DNA of 64,000 bases, from contig JAHWDD010000010.1 of assembly GCA_023897205.1 (NCBI GenBank), forward strand, positions 682,001-746,000. The letters are read 5' to 3'. Source of the DNA: Exophiala sp. HKRS030 (taxonomy: Eukaryota > Ascomycota > Eurotiomycetes > Chaetothyriales > Herpotrichiellaceae). The translations under genes and the position numbers were made by a program. The notes under the pieces were generated by a model. That model was not told where the DNA came from and made no database searches. It saw nothing but the letters and a program-made list of their open reading frames with translations. Every line of letters starts with the position of its first letter. The first letter of the stretch is position 1. Below, in pieces: positions 21,616 through 31,925 of this stretch.

Positions 21616-24366
21616 ATGGCAGCCTCGGCGCTGCGACCAAGTCAAGAGGAAATGACCTTTACACTGACTCCGTCAGACACAAAAGCAGCACTAGGATCAA
21701 CCTCGAAGAGAACCCCAAGTGTTCCCCTTGATCAGGTACCAGGAAAGTTACCTGAGGTCCAACTTCCAGTCGATGTCGATGTCGAAGCAGTTGCTTCTGA
21801 AGGAGTTGCACGACTGGCCACGCTGAAGCAGGACCACCTCACGACCGGTGCCATATGGAGAGATCTCTACGCTCTCACAGGCCTCCCACGAACACTCATC
21901 GGTAGAGATAGACTGTTTACAGCGTGGAAAGACCTGAACCCCGTTCAACGCCCTGCAGATTTCTCACTCATACCCGGAAGCGCTCGAGTAATGAGACTCT
22001 CAACTGACATAGCCTGGGTCTCGGCGTCTTTCACTTTCTCCACGTCGGGCACTCCAGAGACATTATGTTCTGGAACCATCGGTCTCATCCCAGATTCAGA
22101 CACCAAAGGCACCTGGAAGATTTGGCTTTTGACCACCGTCCTAGAGCGACTCAAAGACTTTACGAGTCCAGACTCCCTTCCGGCCACCTTGGCCAACGGC
22201 AACATTTATACCGGTGACCGATCAGGTGAATCCGAGCCGTATGAATGTGTCGTGATTGGAGCGGGTTTCGCTGGTTTGTGCTTGTCGGCTCGTCTGCACG
22301 CTCTCCATGTGCGATACATTACGCTGGAGAAGAATGAGAGGGTAGGCGACAACTGGCGACAAAGATATGAATCGGCGACATGTAAGATTTTCCCACCCAT
22401 CGCTATCAACGCATACATCAAGGAGGAGATTGTACTAAATTTGAGCCCAACCGACAGTCCATACTGGTCGACCCATGAGCGATTTTCCCCTGGGAGGTGT
22501 TTTCACAGAAGATGACCCGTACTATTTGAATCAGAAGGATTTAGCAAGAGGATATGAAACCTTTGCTCAAAAGCATCACCTGGTAAGAGAAATCACGATC
22601 AACGATACATCTTGTCTTTCTTTCCGTTGGGGGTGATTCAAGATAATGTTACCAACAAACTCGATACAGAACCTTCAGAACAACTCAACCCTTAGGACAG
22701 CTAGCTGGGATGAAGATGGAAAGTTATGGACACTCCGCATTCTCTATGGTTCTCGAGAGACAGAAATTCAGACGCGCCATTTTGTCCTCGCAATCGGTGG
22801 TGCGGGACAGACTCCCAAGATGCCTCATTTGGCAGACAAGGTCGGTCTCTTGTACTTTCACTCCATGTGAAATGAGAATCATGATTGCTGATATATTCTC
22901 CTCTTGTACTTGCGAACAGGAGAAGTTCAAAGGTACAGCAGTTCATTCTGCGAGATACAAATCTTCAAAAGGATTCGCTGGCAAGAAGGGAGTGGTGGTG
23001 GGCACTGCAAACACGGGTGAGTGAGCCTTCATGATGATATATCCGAGCGTCCACGGCCTGCTCCTCATGAGTGACCAGAATATACCAACTAACAACATGG
23101 GTAATGTCAGGACATGATGTCGCAGAAGATATGTTGGCAGAAGGACTAAGTTCTGTCACCATGGTCCAACGTGGTGCTACTCGTACGTTAATGTTCATCT
23201 TCGTTTAAGCTGCAGGTGGCTTACAGATATCCCAGACTTTGACTGACTTTTTGTGACCAGAGATATACCCTGTTGAATATAATAATGCTTGGTCTAATGG
23301 TACATTGGCTGCTTGATATCTGCATATTGTCCGCAGTGCGCATCGAACATGCTAACTGTTTCACAGTCTTATATGTACGTTTCCTTTCTCTATTGACTGT
23401 TTGCAGTTTCACTCCATTCCACTGAAATGGAGAAGCAGGCAGGCAGGCCTGAATCATATCTTGCAATTTTACTCAAAGAGTTTCAACAAGTTAACATCAA
23501 TGTTCTGTTTTCGCAGAACAAAGACATGCCCATCGAAGTCTCTGACCGTGGAGCAATGGGTCTTCCGAACGTCATCATCCGTCAAATGAACAGACTCGGA
23601 TACAAGACGTTGTCCTCCCAAGAACCCAACAGGTACGATGCACTGGAAAAGGCGGGGTTCCGCATCGACAGAAACGTCGACATTTGGAAGATACTCTGTG
23701 GCAAGCAAGGCGGGCACTATGTCGACGTTGGCACTTCGAAAAAGATTGGGGATGGATTGGTGAGTTCGGCCACTCTCTTTTTCCATCCACCACGTTGTAT
23801 CCAGTTGTACCTGTACAATCAATCGTACTCTTGTCGCGAGATCCTTGTGGGCCTTGGCGGACTCTAATCTTGGTTACAGATAAAGATCAAAAACGACTCC
23901 TCCTTGGTTTACTTTGATGAAACCGGTCTGGCCTTCAGCAACGGAAGCAGACTCGATGCAGACCTGGTGGTGTTTTGCACCGGGTTCGAAAACGACGTCC
24001 GAGAGCAGGCTGTCAGTATCGTCGGTCCGCGCACCGGAGAATTGTTGGACGACTATTTCGACACGGACGAGGAAGGGGAAATTATAGGAGCATGGAGGCC
24101 TCATCGCCGTAAGTTTTCTCTCTACAGTCTCCGGACTTGCATGAATGAGGATGAATGGCGTCATTACCCATACGCGATCGATTCCATAAAAGTACTTGCT
24201 AACTCGCCCCTTTCTAATTTTGACCTTCATAGAACAAGGTATATGGTACACTGGTGGCGGTGCGCATCTTGGTCGATTCTTTTCTAGGTTTTTGGCTCTT
24301 CAGATCAAAGCAGATGTCGTTGGGACACCTTTGAGTGTTTATAAACAAGAGACTTTTATCAAGTAA
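21616..24366 (+). CDS. FAD/NAD(P)-dependent monooxygenase (flavin-binding, YUCCA/AzaH-like family)
   Basis: Ten predicted exons: 21616-22381, 22458-22582, 22670-22840, 22920-23016, 23111-23182, 23261-23299, 23367-23374, 23517-23759, 23880-24108, 24233-24366; 627 residues, every junction in phase. Residues 1-200 form an N-terminal domain common in this fungal family. The FAD site VIGAGFAGLCLSARL starts near 214, EKNERVGDNWRQRYES follows, GKKGVVVGTANTGHD is the NADPH Rossmann motif, DADLVVFCTGFEND is the FATGY-like motif, and the end is WYTGGGAHLGRFFSRFLALQIK. Such enzymes hydroxylate or oxygenate small molecules. Exon 7 is only 8 nt and is the weakest part of the model. The gene is 82 bp from a convergent Zn2Cys6 regulator and 2 kb from an MFS transporter, which suggests a functional group. 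Confidence 0.85.
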
Positions 24367-24448
24367 AACCCATGTTACGTACTGTATGTCACATGGAATG
24401 AATGATTATTTTTTGTTTTGTTTTTCTGGAAAAACAACAAAAATTCAT

Positions 24449-25732
24449 CTACCAATTCATGATATTGCATACTGACAAATTCCCAAGTGTCCTATCGACA
24501 GGTTCTTTGCCGTGGTGAGCCGTGAGGAGCAATCGTTGAAAAGTGTCTTGACCTGGGTCGAAAGGGGATTCTGCAAAAGAGTGCGCAAACTCACGAAACG
24601 AGACCAACTCGGACCATGTATTCCAGCCCCTGACGTTCTTCACCATCATCAACGACTTTTCCCATTCGTCTTCAGATTCGGCATTCCACAACCCAGGCCT
24701 GACATCAAAGGGCAGTGCTTGGATGAAGACTTCATGATAGCAGTATCCCCGAAGCCATCCGTGGTAGACCCCCTGGATGAGGCACGTCATCAAGATTGCC
24801 CTCCGTACACTCTCGGCCAGAATCCAAGCGTGCCATCTGTTGGATAGGGACAGGTCTGCCGGTGGCATCGTCGTCGTCGTCGTCATCATCATCATCATCA
24901 TACTCGGACCGTCCTGGAGTAATCTGACCGAAACCTCCCTCATGTGACGAAGCAAGTCTTCTTTTTGTTCAACCATTTCTGAGTCACCGACACCACCGGT
25001 AAAAAGGAGGGTCGTGATGAACGACATGAGAACCTGAAAGGCCTGTAAGATTTCGGGTAACGGTTCTTTGGAGACTTTTAGCTCGGTGAGAAGCCGACAG
25101 AGTCGATCACACAAGACCAACCTGCTGCTGTTGTTGTTGTTTCGACGAGCATCGGGCCCACGGCGCTGGATGTCCATGGTGGTTATGGATTCCATGTCCA
25201 CCGTTAAAAACTTGCCGAGAAGTTTCGGTCGAGCTTTTGGTCTCATCTGAGAGTGGATGTATACCGCCGATTGATCCTCGGCGACGGATTTGGCGATCCT
25301 CAACAATTCACCCGTCACGTATCCGACCGTAAACTTGTCGGCCGTGATTGCAATCTTGGAAACGGTCAAACATCTCGTCGTAGGACTACTCGAACCCCCA
25401 CCACCAAAGTTGTTCTGGAACAGAGCTACCCGATTGGGATCCATGTGTAGAGATGACACGTAACGGAGGAAACTGTGATTATGATTGTCATCATCATAAC
25501 CATGATCATAATGTTTTGTGCCCCTAGATTTTTGCAAAGAAGACGAAGCGTGTTTTGTAATTTTGGCCGGTTGTGGTGGATTTGACACTTCAAAGTCATT
25601 GACAAGAGGTTCAAGGTCATAAAAGCAATCGATACCTCGGACCTCACACCTTTGACATCGAGGTAACCGTACGATACACCGTCGTTTGGCCAAGGTACAA
25701 GCGCGGCATGCTTTCCGAAGTATCCTCGTCAT
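24449..25732 (-). CDS. Zn2Cys6 transcription factor
   Basis: Single-exon 427-residue protein. The six zinc-binding cysteines are at residues 9, 12, 19, 26, 29 and 36 (CX2CX6CX6CX2CX6C), followed by a basic Ser/Lys-rich linker. The rest is helical and resembles the C-terminal part of AflR-like fungal regulators (LLTELKVSKEPLPEILQAFQVLMSFITT), but the full fungal_trans domain is not clear. A trinucleotide run in the DNA near 24865-24902 encodes consecutive Met and Thr residues (residues about 278-292). Tail to tail with the monooxygenase and head to head with the MFS transporter gene, it is the likely local regulator. That link is inferred. Confidence 0.88.
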   Translation of the reverse strand: MTRILRKACRACTLAKRRCIVRLPRCQRCEVRGIDCFYDLEPLVNDFEVSNPPQPAKITKHASSSLQKSRGTKHYDHGYDDDNHNHSFLRYVSSLHMDPNRVALFQNNFGGGGSSSPTTRCLTVSKIAITADKFTVGYVTGELLRIAKSVAEDQSAVYIHSQMRPKARPKLLGKFLTVDMESITTMDIQRRGPDARRNNNNSSRLVLCDRLCRLLTELKVSKEPLPEILQAFQVLMSFITTLLFTGGVGDSEMVEQKEDLLRHMREVSVRLLQDGPSMMMMMMTTTTTMPPADLSLSNRWHAWILAESVRRAILMTCLIQGVYHGWLRGYCYHEVFIQALPFDVRPGLWNAESEDEWEKSLMMVKNVRGWNTWSELVSFREFAHSFAESPFDPGQDTFQRLLLTAHHGKEPVDRTLGNLSVCNIMNW

Positions 25733-26312
25733 CGTTGTCGTGAAAAAGTGCAGGTGATTTCCGATGGAGAAAGCATACTAGAATGGGACTTCGCGCTCCC
25801 ATTCTCATGGCCTTGAATCGAAAGGAAGAGAAGCAAAGAGGGACTAGATCCCACGAACTTGCGGATAAGACGCAAAGATGAGGTTTCTTATATGTAACTC
25901 CGTACGGAGAATTCGCTTTCATCATCAAGAAATCCGCCTCTGACGATCACACCAAACCTGAAATGGTTTAGTTCCCATCGTCATGCAGGGGGTTGCAATA
26001 TTGTAAGGACGACGTTCAGCATCAAAAGCCTCTCTCCGGTTGGTCCTTCACTTCTCTAGCCTCGTAATCTGGAGATACGGAACAGGCACCAGATACTGGT
26101 GCTAGAGTTGGCTGTGAAGCGTCATGTTCGAGTCGCACCATTTCTTATGGACAGCCTTATCTCCGAACATGAATATACGCTGTCCGTCTTGTGGAAATGG
26201 ATGCTGCTCATATAAATAATGGACAGCCTTGACTCGACTCTTCAACAGTTAATGTTGTTTCATACTGTGAGCAGTAACAGTCCCAACTCCGACTTGGGTG
26301 ATATCACACAAA
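25733..26312. promoter_or_regulatory. Divergent promoter region: regulator gene and MFS gene
   Basis: 580 bp between divergent starts. A perfect 12-bp palindrome CTCCGTACGGAG at 25898-25909 lies 166-177 bp upstream of the regulator's start codon. Such inverted CGG/CCG-type sequences are typical binding sites of Zn2Cys6 dimers, so self-regulation is possible. TATAAATA at 26211 lies about 100 bp before the MFS start. Confidence 0.5.
26211..26218 (+). promoter_or_regulatory. TATA box of the MFS transporter gene
   Basis: TATAAATA, 102 bp before the start codon at 26313. Confidence 0.45.
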
Positions 26313-27999
26313 ATGATTCAAGAATCTGCCCTGAGCACCCTGATACGATTTGGTATCCATGGTAAATACTGGCCTCAACCTCTACGAAACCTGGAGGATG
26401 GTGCCATTCGTTCGGCAACAGCGGACAAAACCGATGCAGACCCAGAAAAGGACACAGTCACAGTTACGTGGAATGGTCCAGATGACCCTGACAACCCTCT
26501 CAACTTCTCCAACGCCAAAAAGGGTGCCATTACAGCATTGACTTGCCTGTACACGTGGGCCATCTACGTCGGATCTTCCATTTACACCTCCAGTCAACCA
26601 GGCATCCAAGAAGAGTTTGGTGTCGGCAACTTCGAATCGTCCCTGGGCCTGGCTCTGTACGTTTTGGCGTACGGTCTCGGTGGCTTGGTCTTTTCTCCCT
26701 TGTCGGAAGTGCCTTCGATAGGCAGGAATCCTCCATACGCCATCTCAGGAGCACTCTTTGTCATCTTGTGCATTCCTACCTCGCTCGTCCGCAACTATGC
26801 CGGCCTCATGGTCTTGCGTTTCCTGCTCGGGTTCATGGGTTCCCCCTGTCTGGCGACGGCGGGTGCCACGCTCGGAGACATATGGGGCCCGGTCAAATTC
26901 CCCTACTTCATCGGGTTGTGGGCAGGCACGACATCTTTCGGCCCTGCCTTGGGACCGGTCCTGTCATCTTTTGCCGTCGAGGCCATGGGTTGGAGGTTCT
27001 CGAGCTGGGAGTTGCTCATCATCACCGGATCCTTTTACTCGGTCTTTATGGTCCTGATGCCGGAAACTTCAGCTCCCACCATCCTGTACTACCGAGCGAA
27101 GAGACTGAGAGAGCTCAACGATGGTAACGAAAATTTCCGGTCCGAAGAAGAGCTGAAGCAGGCACACCTCGGCGTAGGTCAGCGATTGTGGAATTCGGTC
27201 GTGAAGCCGTGGGAGGTCAACGTCAAGGATCCGGCCTTGCTTTTCATGACACTCTACATGGGTTTGCTTTACGCAATCCTGTATTCTTTCTTCGAGGTAA
27301 GCAGCACTCACAGAGACGGTGAAGATTTTCATCTGACAGACCAAAATTGATTGTCATAGTCACTGCCACTTGTCTATCCACCAATGTACGGCTTTTCGCA
27401 GACATCGACGTCCCTCATATGGCTCGTCACACCTCCAGCTGTCCTCGTCGGTTTTCCCATACATTGTATATGGCTCGCCAGAAGGGTTCAACCAAAATTA
27501 CAAAGTGGTACGTTTGGTGACCTGGAGAACTTTTTGGAGGAAGGTGTCATTGCGAGTGTACTTATGCCTGTTTCACTGTTCATGTTTGGTGAGTGACTTT
27601 TCCTACTCATTGCTGTCGTCGAACTCGGTGGAAAGCTGACTCGTAGATTCGGGAACACAATTAGCATGGACGGCTCGATCGTCTGTTCATTGGATGGTCC
27701 CGACCGTGGCCATCTTCCTCTACATGGTGGCCATGTACTTTCTCACCAACTCGGTGTTTTTGTACATTCCCGCGATCTATCCGAGATATGCCGCCAGCAT
27801 TTTCGCGGCCAATAGTGTCTCTCGCTCTCTTTTGGCTTTTGTTGCTATACTCGTGGGGCGTGCAATGTTCAAGGGCATCGGCGTCGATGGAGGAGTGAGC
27901 TTACTGGCCGGCCTGACTGCAGCTTGCGCCGGACTATTGGCAGGTTTGTACTGGAGTTGGGGAAAGAAATTGAGAGCGAGAAGTCGCTTTGCAGCCTAG
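26313..27999 (+). CDS. MFS drug:H+ antiporter (DHA1-like multidrug/FLR1-type transporter)
   Basis: Exons 26313-27296, 27360-27588 and 27647-27999, 521 residues. An N-terminal cytosolic segment contains WNGPDDPDNPLNFSNAKK, the typical lead into the first helix of fungal DHA1 transporters. Then come about twelve hydrophobic segments with PLSEVPSIGRNPPY after helix 2, RFLLGFMGSPCLATAGATLGD after helix 4 and the antiporter-type GPALGPVLSS motif. The end reads NSVFLYIPAIYPRYAASIFAANSVSRS. Likely exports a toxic or secondary compound, possibly a product or substrate of the neighbouring monooxygenase. Specificity is not readable. Confidence 0.92.
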
Positions 28000-28045
28000 G
28001 GGGATCATAATCGACCTTTGTGCGGTCGAGATGAACTCATGCATG

Positions 28046-28870
28046 TCACTGAAGTCCCTTCTAGTGATATTCGGCAGGAATTTGGTTGTTGTTAGAATGC
28101 GGAAAAAATCACGGAACTTACAGTATCAATGATGAGACAATTCATTTTCATCATCACCTCTGCAAAATCGGGCACTTGACCTTTTTTCTCCTTCCTCTGA
28201 TGATCATCAAGGAACATCTTCAGTAGTTTGCTATGGAAGCACGGCCTTTCCGACGTGGAGTCGTCCAGAACATCTGACAGGTGGATCAATTTCCACTCAG
28301 CCGCGCAAGAGATAGCTATCTTGGGTGCACGAATTTGTGACTGCTGGAGGAGAGAATGCCGCTAAATAGTAATTAATGAAGAATGACTGAACAACCGGAG
28401 TCTCTCCGGTACGAATAATAATGGGATGTTTGTTGTATGTCTTGACAGATGATGATGGTGAGGCCATAAGTGACATTGTTCGTCGACACGCACATCGTGG
28501 TTTTTGATGGTCCCTACATACGCCACGAGGTCGAAAGCCGAGATTGAACGGCTCTCTGTGCCTGGCGAGCACGAGCCGAGTTCGTGAGCCGCATAGAAAC
28601 CGGGTTGATCAATCCCGGTACCTTGCATAGAAGGACGATCAGATGCAGGCATCGTTGGTGGCGCTGCAGGAAAACATGCTCGCCACCAATCGTGGTCGAT
28701 TTGAAAAAAAGAAAAAAAAAATCTCACTGTACACTAGTATGTCAAAGATGCCGACCATGCAAGATCTGGACCCAGAGCCAGTCTCGTCTTGAAATCAATG
28801 AACGCATCAACCAATGCGTGTTCAGCATCTTGTGTCGCGTGTGCGTTGTGAGACAGACTCTCTCCTACAC
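28046..28870 (-). pseudogene. Unrecognised, probably decaying minus-strand gene
   Basis: Protein-like fragments follow one another on the minus strand. One runs from about 28870 (MNRVGESL, with DAEHALVDAFIDFKTRL) but stops at a TAG before a usable donor. A second around 28660-28480 contains GTGIDQPGFYAAHELG and SISAFDLVAYVGTIKNHDVR. A third around 28345-28122 contains APKIAISCAAEWKLIHLSD and GQVPDFAEVMMKMNCLIIDT. It has a good donor (GTAAGT at 28121) to a last exon 28060-28046. I could not link the first two in one frame. I do not recognise the family. It could also be an intact gene whose splice sites I misread. Confidence 0.35.
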
Positions 28871-30292
28871 GGTTCATTTTGCGAACAGTCTTCGCTTCAA
28901 AGTTCTCATGGCTGGCTGTGGGTATGTTTGGGCGGCTCTCAAATTGTATGGAGTGTTCAATAGTACATGTCGTACTCGAGTCGCCTGAGTTCGACGTTAG
29001 TTACAACTGCTGTTTTCGTGCCAGTCAGAGGCAGATCTCATTCTTCGGTCTCGGTTCGACACGATTTTAGGCCAAGGACGGGATGGTGAATCTCTCTCTC
29101 TCACACACACGGACACAATACGAGAGAGTTACCCGCTCATTTTCCGAAACTTCCGGACATCCATCCAGCAGGAAACATCATACGATCTCTCGCCGCCTTC
29201 CCCATTTTCCAGAGCAGTGGAACATTTGGTTCATTGTTATTGCTGGGGGATCAGATGTTTGGGATCCAGAATTTTAACAAGATCGGACTTGTCCTACTGT
29301 AGTATGGAGTAACAGGGTTCAATAGCATCAGACAAATGGGTCGTTTCTCATATGTGGCAAGTCGTCTACAGTAGGTCGAAGGCAAACGGACTGCAGGGGG
29401 TTGTTCTTCGCTTATTTATCCGACTCCTGATTACTCGGTACAATTACATGCTTGCACTGAGCACGAGTCATGGATTCCGTACTATCCACGGCGGCATCAC
29501 AAGTACCTACCCGTTCACTCTACAATACACGAAGCACAAGAAGGTCTGTTCTTCTCCTCGCCGGGGGGAACAAGACGACAAACCCCAGAGACCGATCTCC
29601 CGTCAAATTCCCCTGACCATTTTCCTTGAGTCCGGAATCATGGCCCTTGAACAACAGTGGCAGAGGTCAATGCCCCCCCCACCCCCCCTCCCCCCTTCCC
29701 TTGGTGGATACATGTCATCAGTGTATTGTACAGTAAATTTTCGGCGGTGGAGAGACAACGAACAAGCTTGAACTCGCCTCTGTACAACGATTCCACCCAG
29801 CGTCGTCTATCCAGAGGGTACGTAAGTCTCCCTCGAGAAGTACCGAGTGCCGCCTGTCAACAAAAGCCTCAACGAGGTCTAGCTCTACCCTTAGAGAAGC
29901 ACTACCGCCCACGCGAGACACGTTTGTCTCGCCCGCTCCCCCCAATCGCACACAACCTGAAGCACCCTGGAGTGGGCTTTATTACTTATTACTCTACTCG
30001 TACAAGTAGTACGGAGTAATAAGGTACGGTATCAAAAAACCCTTTTTCTCCTGTTACTATTATTACCCTCGAGGTACCATCGCTTCCCCAACCTCATATA
30101 TTGCGCATCGTTTGCCTCGTTTTTTTTTCGTCGTTTCTGATCGCAATAACACAGCACGCACTCGCTTATTATTATTTTTTGTTTGGAGCATCATATCTAC
30201 TATTTGATCTCTTAGATCGCTCTTGTTTTTGTGTGTGTATGTGAGAGAGGAGGAAAATAAAACACGAGAAAAAAAAAACAACAACAACAATC
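28871..30292. other. Intergenic region, 1.4 kb, with low-complexity tracts
   Basis: No supported gene. It has CT/CA dinucleotide runs at 29091-29110, a C-rich tract at 29671-29700 and A-rich leader sequence just before the cutinase start. TACGGAGTA occurs at 30010-30018. Confidence 0.6.
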
Positions 30293-31654
30293 ATGATCTC
30301 TTCAGCAGCTCTCGTCGCTGTTGTTTCGCTGTTATCTGCTGCCCCCGTGGTGTTGGCTCAGACGTGCACTCCTTGCGAAGACGTGCACTTCTTCTTGGCT
30401 CGCGGCAACAACGAACCTTACCCGGGAAGACAGGGGGATCTCGTGGCGGCGACCTGCGACGGTCTCTCCAGCTGTGGTTACGAGAATCTCATCTACTCGG
30501 CGCTCTACACCGATCTGTCGTGCCAGACCACCTACGACGGAGTCATTGCGGGCTTCACCCAGTTGACCTCCTACGCCGAGCGATGCCCGAAATCGAAGCT
30601 CATCCTCGCCGGGTACTCTCAAGGCGCACAGATTGTGACCGACATCCTGGGCGGTGGAGGTGGTGAATCCTTCAACGGTTGTATTCAACCAAACACGCCT
30701 CCTCTGGATCCCACCACGAGCCCGGGAAACAGACGTGAGTTCCGCTCTCCGCTCTCTTTTTTTCTCCCTTTCCTTGTCCTTGTCCGTCATGATTTCCTCG
30801 TTACTGACTTTTGACTTGTTCTGTTTCAGTCTCCGCTGTCCTCACCTTTGGCAACACCAGACACACCGCGAACCAACCGTACAACTATGGCAACGGATCC
30901 GGCATCGACGGTCTCTTCCCCAGATCCGGCGACATGTTGACCGCTCTCGACAAGTACACCGCCGTCACTCGTGATTGGTGTCTTCAGGTGAGTTTTTTTG
31001 CACCGACACACGTCCTCTGCCCCTAGATGTTTGTTTTTTTCTCTCAACCTCGACCACAAAACCTGGCCAGCTAACCACCCATCTCGACAGACCGATCCCA
31101 TCTGTGCCGCCAACCAAACCGACTCGCTCGTATCCACCCATCTCGGTTACTACAACATGTATTCTGACGAGGCGGCCGCCTGGATCAAGTCCGTTGCTGG
31201 TCTCGTCGACAACTCGGACTTCACGACCGCCATCCCGACCTACGTCAGCGGTACCGTGCAAGACTACTCGACCGTCGGAACCGCCACTCCATCTGGTAGC
31301 GTCAGCACCGTGGCCACCACCACCCCCAGCATCAACTGCGGTGGTAGCTCCACCACCCCGGTCATCGCGGCCCTGACCAGCGCCAACGCGACCGCCACCT
31401 CTTCTGGCAGCCTCATCACCAGCAAGCCCCACGCCAACAGCACCATGTCCACTGCGGCCATCACCTCTGGCCCGCCCTTCATCTTTGGTGGTCCAGATAC
31501 TACCACCGCCTCTGCCACCGTCTCGGGCGGTGCCTCGTCGACGAACTCGGTCGCCATTCAATCCCAAACCGGTGCCGCAAACAGCAACAACAAGGTCGGC
31601 AGCTTTGGCCTGACTGCCCTCCTCCTACCCCTCCTCGGTGCCCTTGCGATGTAA
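30293..31654 (+). CDS. Cutinase-family serine esterase with Ser/Thr-rich, GPI-type tail
   Basis: Exons 30293-30734, 30830-30987 and 31091-31654, 387 residues. A signal peptide (residues 1-22, ending VLAQT) precedes the cutinase domain (carbohydrate esterase 5 type). The nucleophile is in AGYSQGAQ, the acid in TDPIC and the histidine in STHLGYY. Paired cysteines (CTPC, CDGLSSC, CPKS, WCLQ/ICAA) suggest secreted disulfides. After about residue 240 comes a long Ser/Thr/Ala-rich stalk and a final hydrophobic segment (FGLTALLLPLLGALAM), the layout of a GPI-anchored wall or membrane protein. A plain secreted cutinase lacks this tail. It should hydrolyse cutin-like or other carboxyl esters at the cell surface. 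Confidence 0.93.
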
Positions 31655-31925
31655 ATAAACCGTTTACGACCTTTTTTTTCCATATAACGCGGCAAACGAA
31701 ATGAAGAAATAAACGGACCATTATTGAAATTGTGAAGATGTGTGTATACGCATATTTATATATGGTGGACTCATGTACTGTATATACCTACCTAATAATA
31801 ACTAATTGAGCATCGTCCCTTTCATAGATACATATACCAGTCCGCCCAAAGGTTCACCTTCTCCAGCGGCTGTTCTAGGTACGGTCAAGGCGTGTGAATT
31901 AGAAGCTGGCACCTGCAGATGGTCA

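Noticed and set aside
23407..23516. Extra coding exon in the monooxygenase after TTTGCAG
   Set aside because: No donor inside it brings the frame back to the next exon, and it interrupts a conserved region, so I treat it as intron.
29671..29700. C-rich tract as a structured element (G4/i-motif)
   Set aside because: Looks like simple low-complexity drift in an intergenic region; no paired feature or nearby gene end supports a function.
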